This document shows, in pieces, positions 47,946 to 58,204 of a DNA stretch of 64,000 nucleotides. The notes beneath the pieces are model-generated. The model ran no database searches and was not told the DNA's origin. It worked only from the letters and a program-made list of their open reading frames with translations. The stretch spans positions 1,302,001 to 1,366,000 of the forward strand of contig KV748205.1 in the NCBI GenBank assembly GCA_001692895.1, written 5' to 3'. The DNA comes from Cenococcum geophilum 1.58 (taxonomy: Eukaryota; Ascomycota; Dothideomycetes; Gloniales; Gloniaceae). The first letter of the stretch is position 1, and the number at the start of each line of letters is the position of its first letter. The translations under genes were made by a program, and so were the position numbers.

Positions 47946-48295
47946 AGACGTAATATGGTTGTAGTGTAGATAATAGTAGGTAGAACGGTCCGTAGGTAGT
48001 ATAAAGATGCGTTTTAAAAACGCGCTTAAGGTTTTACGCGCTATATCTTATACCTCTAAATATATTATAATTAGTATTTATACGTATAGAATTAAAGGTT
48101 ATTACCTAAAGATTAAAATATATTAAATAAAGCAATAATAACTGTTAATGGGGCCTCTGTAGAGCTAGTTGAAGCTGAGATACGCGATCTAAAATATTAA
48201 GTTACCACTAAAGAGACTCCCATAAGCTCTTAGACGCTCTGTAGAAGATTACTAGTGATAGGGGGTGCGTAGGGGGCTGAAACTAGTTTACGGTT

Positions 48296-48325
48296 CTGAT
48301 TGGTCTAGGAGTTCGCAGGAGTTAG
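48296..48325 (-). repeat. ACTCCT motif, right subterminal copy
   Basis: TGATTGGTCTAGGAGTTCGC then AGGAGTT: the complement of AACTCCTGCGAACTCCTAGA then CCAATCA. It mirrors the left subterminal pair at 39945-40016. Confidence 0.8.
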
Positions 48326-48544
48326 TGTGCGGCCCATGCGTTGCCCCGAGTCACCTGAAATCTTCTGCGGAGCGTCGGATTTATAAGATAACCCATACCC
48401 AAAATATTACCTCGCATATGCCTTACCTATTCCCACCCCAGCTGAGCGCCTCCGCGGCCGCCCGGCTGGCTCTGTTTGCGTTAATACATCGACTTGTCGC
48501 GAGCTATTAGCATTCGAACAGAACACCGGGTATACTACGCGTGG

Positions 48545-48625
48545 GTATAGTCGTGGGCGCTGGTGCGGGCGCGGGCGCGGGTGCAGGTGCAGGTGCGGGC
48601 GCAGGCGCGAGTGCGGGCGTGCTCA
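48545..48625. repeat. GGTGCG/GGGCGC hexamer repeat
   Basis: Twelve or so GC-rich hexamers (GGTGCGGGCGCGGGTGCAGG type) near the right end of the transposon. Strikingly GC-rich against the AT-rich interior. Confidence 0.85.
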
Positions 48626-48741
48626 CAGGCAATTCGTAAACATCAAGCAGATGTAGCAGCACCTAAATAAGTTCATACGGCGCCTCACAGAGTACTGCGC
48701 AATCGAGGTGTTACAGTCATAAGAGTAATTTAATTTTCGCG

Positions 48742-48880
48742 ATGCAGATGCAAACAACCTAAATTCACGTGATATTCTAACTTAATTAGGGAGGAACTAA
48801 ACTTAATCAGTGGGGGGTGTCCGCGTATCAATTGGGGGGTGTCCGTGTATCAATTAGGGGGTGTCCCTCCACCGCTGTCC
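48742..48880 (-). repeat. Right terminal inverted repeat
   Basis: 139 bp, complement of the left TIR. It carries three rather than two tandem 22-bp units (ATTGATACGCGGACACCCCC type), which explains the 22-bp length difference. Very few other differences. Confidence 0.95.
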
Positions 48881-48888
48881 TAAATAAA

Positions 48889-49145
48889 ACAGCTAATATA
48901 GCTTTGATATTAACGTTAGCTTTAGCCTTTTTTAGTATATAAAGGACTTTATACTTATTTTTAAGGTATTACTAAACAGTAGTAGCGCTAGAATTGTCCT
49001 TAAAGTACCGCTTATAGTAGAAGATCTCTTAACTAAACTTGCCCTAGTTAGGCTTACTAGGTAAAGGCTTTAATAGGGTATAAAACTAGAACTTCTTATT
49101 CTCTTATAGCTTCTTCCTTTTAGCTTTATATATATTAATTTAGTA
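48889..49145 (-). pseudogene. hAT-type transposase, N-terminal part
   Basis: On the minus strand: SYYXINIYKAKRKKLXENKK, then FXEIFYYKRYFKDNSSATTV, then YLKNKYKVLYILKKAKAN (X marks TAG/TAA). The order resembles a BED-type zinc-finger N-terminus in which the Cys/His are hard to see. The frame runs directly to the TAAATAAA target site and resumes after the other TIR at 39727. Its promoter end is not defined. Confidence 0.55.
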
Positions 49146-51110
49146 GTAAGAATCCTAATAGACAAGTATTATATTATTAAACTTATGCGAATTATAATTG
49201 CTAAGGAGGGAAATAGTCTTAGTTTCCTCTTTTTATAGTTGCTTTTAGGTAAAGGCTTATAAGCGTAGGCGATATAAGGAAGATATAGTTAGTATATAGG
49301 TATAAAAATATAGGGAAATGGTAATTAAAAAGGAGCTCTAAATAAGATACGTATTAGCGCGTATATAGTAACTTATTCTAAAAGCCCGCACGGACGTTTT
49401 TTATATATAAAAACACAAGTTCGGCGCTTTATATTAAACGCTAATTATTATAAAGGAAAATTAAGAGGGGACGTTTTTAATACTAAAGCTTTATTACTAC
49501 ATTCTATTCCTATACATTCTTACTATAGGTAGTTATATTAATTATTATAATTATAAAGGTTAATTGTGATTATAATTAGGTATATTATATAATAATTATA
49601 ACTTATATAACTAATTAAATGATTATATGCATCCATGCCTTCTATAACGATATTCGAGGGCTTCCTTAGCTGGCAGGATAGCTCTCTTACTTTAGTAGGG
49701 TCCGAGAGTGCGCAATTAATGGTGAGCATCAATATCTAAGGAGACCGTGATTGGTGATCATGTTTGTAGTCATGCTGCCAAATAGATGTCAAAATGTGCT
49801 GTTAGATATAAGAAGATTATATAGAATTGCCGAACTGCGTAGTAAAAGATCTGGCGGTTGCAGATAGATATTATTATGAAATTAACTAGGTTGTATGATA
49901 AGGTTCTTAACGAATGTAAAGCAGTAGGACACTCCCGGCAAAAAGACACTCAGTGTCGACCTGAATCAGGTTGTCTTGCCACCCGACTCAGTTACCTACC
50001 CCTCGACTCAGTCACCTACCCCTGCTTGACTCGATCACCTACTCCCTATTACGTACCCCCCCCGCTGGTCCTGCACCGACATCATGTATATATAGCCTCT
50101 TTTCTTTCATAGATCAATTAATACACGAGTTCTCCAGATCGACACTCAGTCAAAGTATCTAGAAGCTACTTCTGGATCTCTAACTATTCTACTTAGCTAA
50201 GCCTCCGCGCAGCCCTTTTACCCGTGCATTAGAGTGTCCTAATTTCTGGATCTGAGCATGATGACTATAGTTTTCTACGATCGTTTATAGCCCCAATAGG
50301 TGTATTAGGCTCGCTTAGTCTTCGTACTATCCTTCCTAAACTTCCGGAAGGCGGCTGCGATATTAAGATCCTTATTTCTACCACGCTTTATAGATATATC
50401 GGTGGTAGTAGAGCTTTTAAATCGTTAGGAAGATAACGATATAGTTTTAGTTAGCGGCCGTACGGATAGATTTGTACGCTAATATTATAACTTAAATTAA
50501 GGTTACACTAATAAGGGGCCTAGGGTTTTAAAAGACGCTAGTGACTGTCTAAAACCTGACCGTAATTAATTCGGGTATCTACCCCTACCTTAGGCACCCA
50601 AACCTTAAAAATGGCGAAAAGGCGTGAAAACGTCATTGGGCCTTAGCAGTAGTGCGTAAACTATAAGAGAACTGTATAAAGCAACAAACCTCTATACGCC
50701 GCTAGCCAATCTTTTAGCAAGCTACTCTATATTTTAATGAGGCTCAGCACCGCGCCAAAATGGTGCTTGCTGCCGCGCAGAACTACCTCGATAACTTCTC
50801 TTATCATGGACAGCGTTGGAGCCATCCCTTAACCTGCTGGTGTCCAGGGCTTGTCGATAAAGATTTGCACTAGAGCACCAGAACAAAGGCTATGCAGGAC
50901 TTAATTTGGCTGCAGCGTATGTAAAATACCGTTCTGTGGAAAGGGTGAATGCTAGCAGCCTTATATCGGTTAACTTAACTCCCTAGATTAAATATATATA
51001 CACGTTTTCTATAGTAATTATTGAATATCACTAGCTTTAAATATCTAAGCGCTGGTAATTGATCCTAGCCACCTAATTGGCTGGTCCTTATCGATAACCT
51101 CTGGACGCAA
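49146..51110. other. Transition zone from AT-rich to balanced DNA; no gene
   Basis: 49146-49740 is AT-rich, with no frame recognised. From about 49740 composition becomes balanced. 49984-50045 has three imperfect 20-bp repeats (CGACTCAGTYACCTACCCCT). ATGTATATATAGCC at about 50084 could be a TATA box, and 49930-50240 could be a decayed LTR. 50240-51110 has no recognisable coding frame. Confidence 0.45.
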
Positions 51111-51119
51111 GCCAGCGGG

Positions 51120-51966
51120 TTAAGGGATAATCAACGTCCTTTTGGGCAAAAATGCTACACACTCCGCTAGATGGCGAAGCGCCAACTTCGTCACGAAGAG
51201 TATAGCGTCGGGTAGGTGTGCGCGCTGCCCGTCGAGCCTGCTACCGCTCAGTCCCAAACACTTCACTGGCGCCGGGGCGGCCACGGCGTAACATCCTTCA
51301 TGCCACTTACGTGTAGTGATCCATAATGGGTCAGTTTGAACCCGTTCTAGATCAATATATTGCTTCCTACCGTACACGGCACTAACTTACAACGGTCTAC
51401 CTGCGATTGACGCAGCCTCTGACGGTACTATGCGAACTACATTAGCTAGTATATATACCATACCTTCTCATCTCGACGGAGCGAGGTAACATAAGAAGGG
51501 GGGTGCTTAGGATCCTCATGGGTACCCTCGATTCCAAATGCAATATTCCTAACGAAACCTTTGAGGAACAAACAGCTTCAGCAGTGAGACTAGGGGCCAC
51601 GGCGCGTTGACCAAAGCTACGGAATATGCGATGTTCACTCTTTTCTCCCCTTAAGTCTATTCCCTTCGGCTTGATTTTTTTCTCCTTTCCATTGAGTGGA
51701 AGTCATTGACTACTATCCGAATCCAAGCAGCGTGTCAGTATTGGGCAAGAAACGATGGCTACTCGCTCCAGATCAGGCCACACCGCATATCAGGCTACTT
51801 CGGCTACCTGGTCTCGGCGGCTAAGGACTTCAGAGTCATGCCAAGTCCAGCTGCGTTTCCGCCCACATGCCAAGGAGGTCTTACATGCCGTCTCCTATTT
51901 CTGACATAGATGAGCCCCTTCTCCTTCCGGGCTCCCGTCCCTGTGCGTGTCAAAACTATTGGGACG
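51120..51966. other. Balanced DNA with a possible gene fragment; nothing certain
   Basis: The minus strand is open over 51120-51377 (TDPLWITTRKWHEGC, then APVKCLGLSG), but there is no ATG in a good place and no known family. It may be an exon fragment. 51378-51966 shows no coding signal I trust. Confidence 0.3.
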
Positions 51967-53523
51967 CTACATATGGACCGATTTCTGACATCTGAAAAAG
52001 TAGTGCTTCGTTGCTCTGGCAAAAGCGTCACATAGACGGTGCTTCGGATTCGCCAGAATGTCGTCTGAAAAGAAGTCCGCAAACCACCACCGGGTGACCT
52101 CGTTAACGAAGAATCCATCTCGGTCAGGAGATACGCAGATGTCGAGCCTTACGCCGAGTTCCAAGGACTCGAAAGCCTCACGCTAGTCGTGGCGTTTTCG
52201 GAGTTGACGGTACATTCTAACCGCAAAGTCTCGAAGTCGATCTAGGCTGAGCATTGGGCAGCCCGATAGATATTCCGGAGTAGCTTCCTGAGGTAGAATA
52301 GTGTCCTTGTCAAATGATGTCTTACAGACGTGGATGACCTTCTCTATTAGACCGCGTAATCCGCCGCCAGAAACGGTTCTGTGGCAAGGAAGGAGCGAAA
52401 CTGGCCAATTTCGTTGAAGGTATTGACAATCTCCTGGTGAAATCAGACTCATCCGCCTGTGCTTATGGCCCTCGATGTGGCGGAAGTTGCAGGCCCACGC
52501 AGGTTGGGAACGATGCATGACAGCTCGCCACGATGGGTGCATGGCTTTTTCCCCGTTGTTACGCTTGTGGAATGACGTAATATCTTGTAAGACACACTGG
52601 CTACCGGGAAAATAGGTCACCGGCCTGTATTCCTAGTCTCTCTAGCGATTTCGTCTAGTGTAAGTATGTCCTTGACCCTCCCCGCGCCTGGGCGACCTCC
52701 AAGGATCTAGGAAATACGGTAAGGTCGAGGCTTACCTTCACTACAAAAGCTTCAAGCTGAGCGTATAGTTTCGAAAGGAGGTCGTCCGACACTCGAACAT
52801 CGTGCGTCCAGAAGAGGATGACCAGGGCGCGGCGCGGCGAGTTTGCGGCTAGGAGCAGTTCGGAAACTACTTTGCTATCGACTGCCTTTCTCTTGCCGTT
52901 CCAAAAGTACTCCACGGGACGAGCTCGACCGGGCACTCGCAATAATAGCGCAGTAATTCCATTGTAAGGACCCCTTGATGGAAGTACCAGTCGTTATCTT
53001 CTTCTCTAAAATAGATGAAAGCATCGCCTAGAGAATCCCGATAATGTTCTAAGCTATCTTTGGACAACCACGGAAAACAGCCATCTTCCTCGCTGGCAGC
53101 AGGAACAGCCACCCATAAGGCCCTCTACCCGTCAACTCGGTCCTCTACTGGATTCGCTGGTATCTACATGACTAATTCGGGCTGCGGAGCTATGACCGTC
53201 GTCGTTGAGGGTGGGTGATGGTCTACAGTTTTGAATGTCAGCGCTTCCTCACTCCTGCTGCTGTTGCTACCATTTATTTTGTTTATAGAGGGCTCCTTAG
53301 TGTTCTGCTGTGGACCGGAGGAGAGCTTTCTACGAAACCGTCGAGACCGATTCTCGCGTTTGAATGTGTGTCCACTTTCCAATGGTGCGTCTGTCCGCGC
53401 AGGTACCAATACCACGTCCGTATCTGGGCGGCGAGTTTTGATGTGCCGCCGTCGCTGCGAGAACGCGGGGTCTTTGGAGCATTCTGGGCACCGCCATCGC
53501 TCGCCTTTTGGTATCGACGGCAT
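51967..53523 (-). pseudogene. Pseudogene with zinc-finger-like N-terminus, unknown family
   Basis: Proposed start ATG 53523 gives MPSIPKGERWRCPECSKDPA, then RRRHIKTRRPDTD, resembling a degenerate C2H2 finger. It continues FPWLSKDSLEHYRDSLGDAF, VVSELLLAANSPRRALVILF, AWACNFRHIEGHKHRRMSLI, LRGLIEKVIHVCKTSFDKD and GVRLDICVSPDRDGFFVNEV, to TATKHYFF-like KHYFFRCQKSVHM (end 51967). In-frame TAG codons lie at 53164-53166, 53125-53127 and 52183-52185. At least one frameshift falls near 52900-52945, and a possible TGA at 52617-52619. A GTAAGC donor near 52733 may be a real intron. The stops fit TGG or CAG to TAG changes. I do not recognise the function. The last segment looks like a conserved domain (LDICVSPD, then FFVNE). 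Confidence 0.6.
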
Positions 53524-53589
53524 ATTCTGTAGAGAGCTGAAGAGTATCACGCAGAGAAAGCTGAGAAGTTTCGCACAGGGGGTGCCGCA

Positions 53590-53640
53590 TAGACGAGTGT
53601 CGCGTAGACAAGTGTCGCGTAGAAACATGTCGCGTGCAGT
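53590..53640. repeat. Three 16-bp repeats (GTGTCGCGTAGACAA)
   Basis: GAGTGTCGCGTAGACAAGTG then TCGCGTAGAAACATGTCGCG: three imperfect copies upstream of the minus-strand pseudogene start. They could be promoter-proximal or chance. Confidence 0.5.
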
Positions 53641-53703
53641 CAATTGCACGACTACCCTTTGGCGAGCTGCAGGTTCGGTGGATTAACTAAAAGCCAAGAA
53701 TAG

Positions 53704-54409
53704 GGTATGATCTTATTTCCCGAGGCTCAAGAAAAGGCCCATGAGGAGATTGATCGAGTCATTGGCGACGAAAGATTACCTGAATGGGAGGATCGGGAGA
53801 ACCTTCCATATATTCATTGTTGTTAAAGAAAGATTCTGGTGAGTGCCAATTCAACCTTTCATGGTATAAATCTTTGGCAGACTCCTTCCAGGGTTACCTT
53901 CTGTTCCTCTGGGCACTGTACCACATGCTACGTCAAGGGATGAGGAGTATATGGGCTACAAGATCCCTGTAGGCAGGCCTAATCAACAATGTAACTATGT
54001 TCCGCTCTACAACTCGTAAGGCCTTCACTTGCAGACTAGACCACTGCTAACCAATATAGGTTTGGACGATTAACAGTGACGAAAATAGGACTCCGGAACC
54101 TCGCAGATTCAACCTAGATCGCTAGGATGGCGACACTGCGTGGTCGGGAGAATCAGCAACCCGTCCTGATCCATCCAAACGCGACCATTTTAATTTTGGC
54201 GCCGGCCGGCGTCTCTGACGCTCTGTCCCGGCCTGCACGCTGCTGATCGGAGTCTCTTCCTCTCCATTGCGCGTCTTGCGCGGGCTTTCAAGTTTTCCGG
54301 GTCGCTCGACGCAAATGGAGTTCCTATTCCTATAGAACGAGATGCGTTGAAGCTGGGTTTGCTCTCTCGTGTCCTGAGTTCCCGCAAGCCTTATTTCCGG
54401 ATCTTGTAA
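53704..54409 (+). pseudogene. Cytochrome P450, C-terminal fragment
   Basis: The first segment (53704-53823) is [20 protein letters not shown] then [20 protein letters not shown]: the helix I-J to K region of fungal P450s. A stop and shift (TAA 53824-53826) destroy the ExxR helix. After a GT-AG intron (53839-53880) comes LLPGLPSVPLGTVPHATSRD then EEYMGYKIPVG, then a frameshift, AGLINNV, an apparent intron, and VWTINSDENRTPEPRRFNLD followed by TAG. The heme-loop start HFNFGAGRR (about 54182) is followed by an 8-bp duplication that throws the frame off at the Cys. It resumes as LHAADRSLFLSIARLARAFK and ends RKPYFRIL at TAA 54407-54409. The N-terminal half (membrane anchor to helix I) is missing. 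It cannot be active. Confidence 0.85.
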
Positions 54410-56148
54410 ACGGATTGTGTCAATAGCTGACGGTTTGCTAGGTGTGACATAGAGGTTCGTAGTGAGAAGAAGGCAGAATTGATTAGAGGGGCGCATCGTG
54501 AGTCGTTGAGGTGGTTGGACCAGGACGATGATTATCCGGATGAGTTCAGGGCACTAATTTTGGGGACAACAAATGAGAGGATGAGTTTCGGTGTTAGGAG
54601 CATAACATCTGAAACGGATAAGAAAAACACGGCATTCACTCAACTTTGTGTCCTCGTTCTGCCTCTGTAAATGTCCGCAGATGCTAGAGAGAGGTTATAT
54701 TTAGATGCTTATCAGATGTTTATCTGAATCGTGTGGGGTGGTAAAGGCGGAACAAATAGGCCCGGTGCGGATGTGCTTATCAGCAGTGCAGGCATAGATC
54801 GGAGGAGCGTAATTTGAAATAACTCCTGTAATGATAGTTACGAATTCTGTGATCGGACTGGGGAAATGAGAGATTGTAATCCCAGTTGCTGTGTAGCCCT
54901 TCATTTAGTAATTTGCTTTTGCGTAAGGTTGCCTGGCCGGGCGTGGAAGGGGGTTTTGCCTTAGGTCGGGATTGCTCCTAGCTAGGGTAGGCGAGGGTGG
55001 CCTGGAATGCAGACGTGAAAGTCGAGGCTGGTCGGTCCCATGCAATGTTCCCCGGTTTGTTGAATGTCGGGCCTTGTACCGTATTTGGGGAGTTGCGAGT
55101 TGCAGCCTGGATTGATTCGCGTCGGCAATCGTGAGGACGCGACTAGCAATGCAAGATGTCGCACGGTGACATTGCTTGCTAGGCTTCAAATCACGTACGA
55201 ATTTGACGACCTTGGCAACAGAGCCGCGCGTGGAAAGTGGGCTGCTGTATGGGAATCTTGTGCATGATGGGTGCAGGAAGGATTATTGTTTTGATTATTG
55301 GTGGCATCAAAGCTTGGCGTACTTGCACGTCTGTACCTGAATGGTGGCCTGATGTTGCGAGGTTATCGCCGATCACTTCACTTTTCTTCATACTTTTGCG
55401 CTTTTCCTAGGGTCTTGTGGATTCTTTGGGGGAGGGTGCGCGGGCCATCGCAGATCACTCCCACTTTTGCACAGCTGACTGGCTGACTACTTGACCGCTA
55501 AACCCAGGCAGTTCCATGGCAACGGGTCGTCCCACTCCGGCATCTCCGACACGCCGCTCTGATTTGCCCGACCGTTCGCAGCACCGTTCCTGCTTGTCCC
55601 GTGTGGAACGTGCGGGGAGGCGGCCACGGGACGACAGTTCGTGTTCATCCTTTCTTGCAGCCAGCCACTCGTAGCAGCTCCTCCTAGGTCCTCAGAGCCA
55701 CTCTTCTCTGTCACTCCCAGATCACGATTTGCTTTTTTGAATCACGGCTGCTTCGAATAATGGCTGGAACACTGCAAGAAATCGCCCACTCGGCGTCTTT
55801 ACCCTGTGGCTGCTCTTTTCACTGCGCCTTGCTCCAGCTCAGCTCCAGCTCCAGCTCCGGCTCCATGCTGCTGCTGTCTCGACCGCAAGCTAAAATGCCT
55901 CCTGCAACAGGCCAGTGCTTATCACGTCTGCATTCCATGCTGGCAATGCAAGCCGACTGTTTGTATTATTAAGATAGCTTGGCAGACCAACTTCTTCTCT
56001 GCCATCCACCAGCCTTAAGATAACCTGTCTGTCACATCCTTTTTGAACAGGTCCGCTCCCGCACTCAGCCCTGCGCTGGTCTTGCAGCTGCCATACTGGC
56101 TTCGGTGCCATTTTTGTACAAAGTGGAGAGAATCTCCTGCGAGCTTTC
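54410..56148. other. Intergenic DNA, including the probable 5' region of the next gene
   Basis: No gene recognised; short open frames on both strands lack family resemblance and codon periodicity. 55836-55875 has CAGCTCCAGCTCCAGCTCC-type repeats, and CT-rich tracts occur to 56148. This could be the 5' UTR or promoter of the seven-TM gene that starts at 56149. Confidence 0.45.
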
Positions 56149-58204
56149 ATGGCGGTTTTTGCGCGCCTGAACGTTGGTGGAAATGCGCCCTACTCCGCGT
56201 CACCCATTCCTGTCGCTGGAGAGGTCATCTCAATTACCCTCTCCATGATAACCATAGCCGCCCTCGCAACATGCCTCAGTAAGACAGTGGCACCAAACTT
56301 GGCGATTGGTCGATTATCCTAACCGGTCTGTAGCTCGACGTCTGCAATCAATTTACTCTTGGAGACGGCTCCCACTCACCGGCTGGCGTATGTGAAGCCC
56401 TGGGTATTTCATCCTGTGCTAAGCAAACTGAACATTCAATAGTACTCGTCTTAATATATTGCGATTCATTTGCATTTGTCTTCCTTACCGGAATCATATC
56501 CAGAGGATTTAATATGAACGCCTTGAATATATGCCGCGGTGTGATACTGCTGTGTACGTTTCCCGTACCTTCGACGATGAAGTACCGCTGATCATCGGCA
56601 CAGGCCTCGCTTGCTACATGACAACCAAAGTAAGTTGGCAAGACTGGAACAAGTTATCTCAACGCTAAATCTCTTTTCTAGGTGGTAAGCCTGAAATTGT
56701 CACGTTCCCGGATCAATTCAAAGGTTCGGTAATAACCATAGTGTCATAGCTTATTTATCTCTTCTTGGTCGAGAAAGCCGTATGTCTCCAACCCCTTATC
56801 TACAGCTCTGGTTAACACTACTTCTGACAGTACATTGTTCGTGGAAGACGACAGCCTCGCCTGAAAGACAAATTGTATCTTTTCAACTGCTTCGGCATGA
56901 TATGTGAGTCTTCTAACTTTCTCGACAAAACACGTGACTTAAAGCTTCTAACCCTCTGCAGGCCCTTATATTGGGGTGTTTGTATTGAACTTTATATTGT
57001 AAGTTTCCGGGAGTTTTCGAGCTGTTGGATTTCCGCTCACATCATGACAGTCGAATCGCCTACATCGGCGATGATGGAATATGTATAATAGGCATGAAGA
57101 GGGTGGCTATGATCCCCCTACTTTCGTTCGAGATTGTGGTGAACGTAAGTCTACCTGTTCCTACCTCGGAATACATACTAAACATGAGTTGCAGGTGTAC
57201 CTCACACTACTTTTCATCCTCCCAATACGAAGTAAATATATAAGGTCTTTCCTCTTGGTTCAGGAGTCACTAACCTTTTCGATTGTCTTAGAACTTTACT
57301 CCTATCGCCACAACGTCAATGCTGCCCTCCGAGCAGTTGCTCTCCGAACATTTATTGGTAGTTGCGCAACTCTTACTTCTAGCGTCGTCAATATCACCGT
57401 CCTTATGGTCCTGGAAGGTGAGCCAGCTTGGATTTGCATGATGTGTTGCAATGCCGATAGTAAGTCTTGAACTCATTCCTCTTCTCTACCCTATCCATAC
57501 CTGGCCTTCTTAACCCGCCCGTGCCGCCCACAAATCTTACCCTTTAGAGTCTCTCTTGTCACCCAAAACTAATCACACATACAGTCCTCTTTTCCGTCCT
57601 TGTTCTTCACTGGGTCTCATCCCCCGACAACAGCCGTTTACCGCAAGACCCCGCTGTTCTCCCCAATATCAACGATCTCCCCTTTGATGGCACGACAGGT
57701 GGAAGTATGCCACCAACGCTGGGCCTCTCCTTGGACCTTGCACAACACAAGCGCGCTCATATACGGGATAAAGGGAACGGAAACATGCTTAGAGGGTCTT
57801 GGAACCCAGACTTCGAGATGAAAAGGCAGCAGCAAGGACGCGATGAGAACCAGCGTGGGCGTAGAAGCAGCCAACATCAACGGAAACAATCCAGCCAGAG
57901 CCAACACGGGCTCGGACGGGGAACCGGGAAACATAAGCCGTGTGTGACAACTCATATCGCCGCGAGCCGCGACGCGGATGGATCGCGGGAAGCTATGCCT
58001 ACTGACACGATCACGGTCCGGACGGAACAGGTGCGGTGCGTGGAGATTGAGAGCCAAAGCGATGGCGTGAGCGAGGCTAGCGCCGAAACGGGCGAGATAG
58101 GGTCGCAGACTGCGGGGCTGGAGGCGTGTTCTGGCTCCACGGACTCGATTGTGGGAGTCGGTTCGACTGAGGAGATAATAGCTGTGGGCGAAGAAAACAA
58201 ATGA
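56149..58204 (+). CDS. Seven-transmembrane fungal protein (GPCR-like topology), 11 exons
   Basis: Exons: 56149-56278, 56334-56387, 56443-56553, 56604-56629, 56750-56779, 56831-56903, 56962-56998, 57051-57144, 57195-57231, 57292-57459, 57585-58204. The sum is 1,380 nt (459 aa), in frame throughout with GT-AG borders. The start is MAVFARLNVGG. Seven hydrophobic segments at about residues 22-43, 60-83, 92-114, 136-155, 166-196, 213-238 and 242-264 are followed by a hydrophilic tail of about 190 residues rich in Gln, Ser, Glu and Arg (KRQQQGRDENQRGRRSSQHQ). The 120-nt intron 56630-56749 contains another good acceptor (TTTCTAG at 56675-56681), so a 3-nt micro-exon is possible there. The most conserved-looking part is VALRTFIGSCATLTSSVVNI. 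It resembles uncharacterised fungal integral membrane proteins; receptor function is only a guess from topology. It appears intact. Confidence 0.8.

Larger units (their letters stand above)
39728..48880. mobile_element. 9.15-kb TIR DNA transposon with DUF6589-like ORF and RecQ-like helicase
   Basis: The ends are long inverted repeats (39728-39844 and 48742-48880) starting GGACAGCGGTGGAGGGACAC. TAAATAAA is duplicated at 39720-39727 and 48881-48888. Inside are a plus-strand ORF (40229-43037), a minus-strand Cys-containing ORF (43553-43849), a Gly/Ser-coding low-complexity stretch (44228-44424), and a minus-strand helicase ORF (47736-44876). The two large ORFs converge on a central noncoding zone. 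An ACTCCT-rich motif recurs near both ends and at gene borders. An 8-bp duplication fits several TIR superfamilies (hAT, MULE, KDZ). The coding content resembles none of the standard ones I know. All ORFs are RIP-damaged; it inserted in a hAT transposase. Confidence 0.88.

Noticed and set aside
39728..48880. Starship-type giant element
   Set aside because: No DUF3435 tyrosine recombinase was seen, and Starships lack long TIRs with 8-bp duplications; this unit has both.
53215..53686. Plus-strand ORFs of 105 and 151 codons
   Set aside because: They are antisense to the zinc-finger-like N-terminus of the minus-strand pseudogene, which has the better protein features.
54122..54496. 124-codon minus-strand ORF with an ATG
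   Set aside because: It is antisense to the recognisable C-terminal end of the P450 fragment and matches nothing known.
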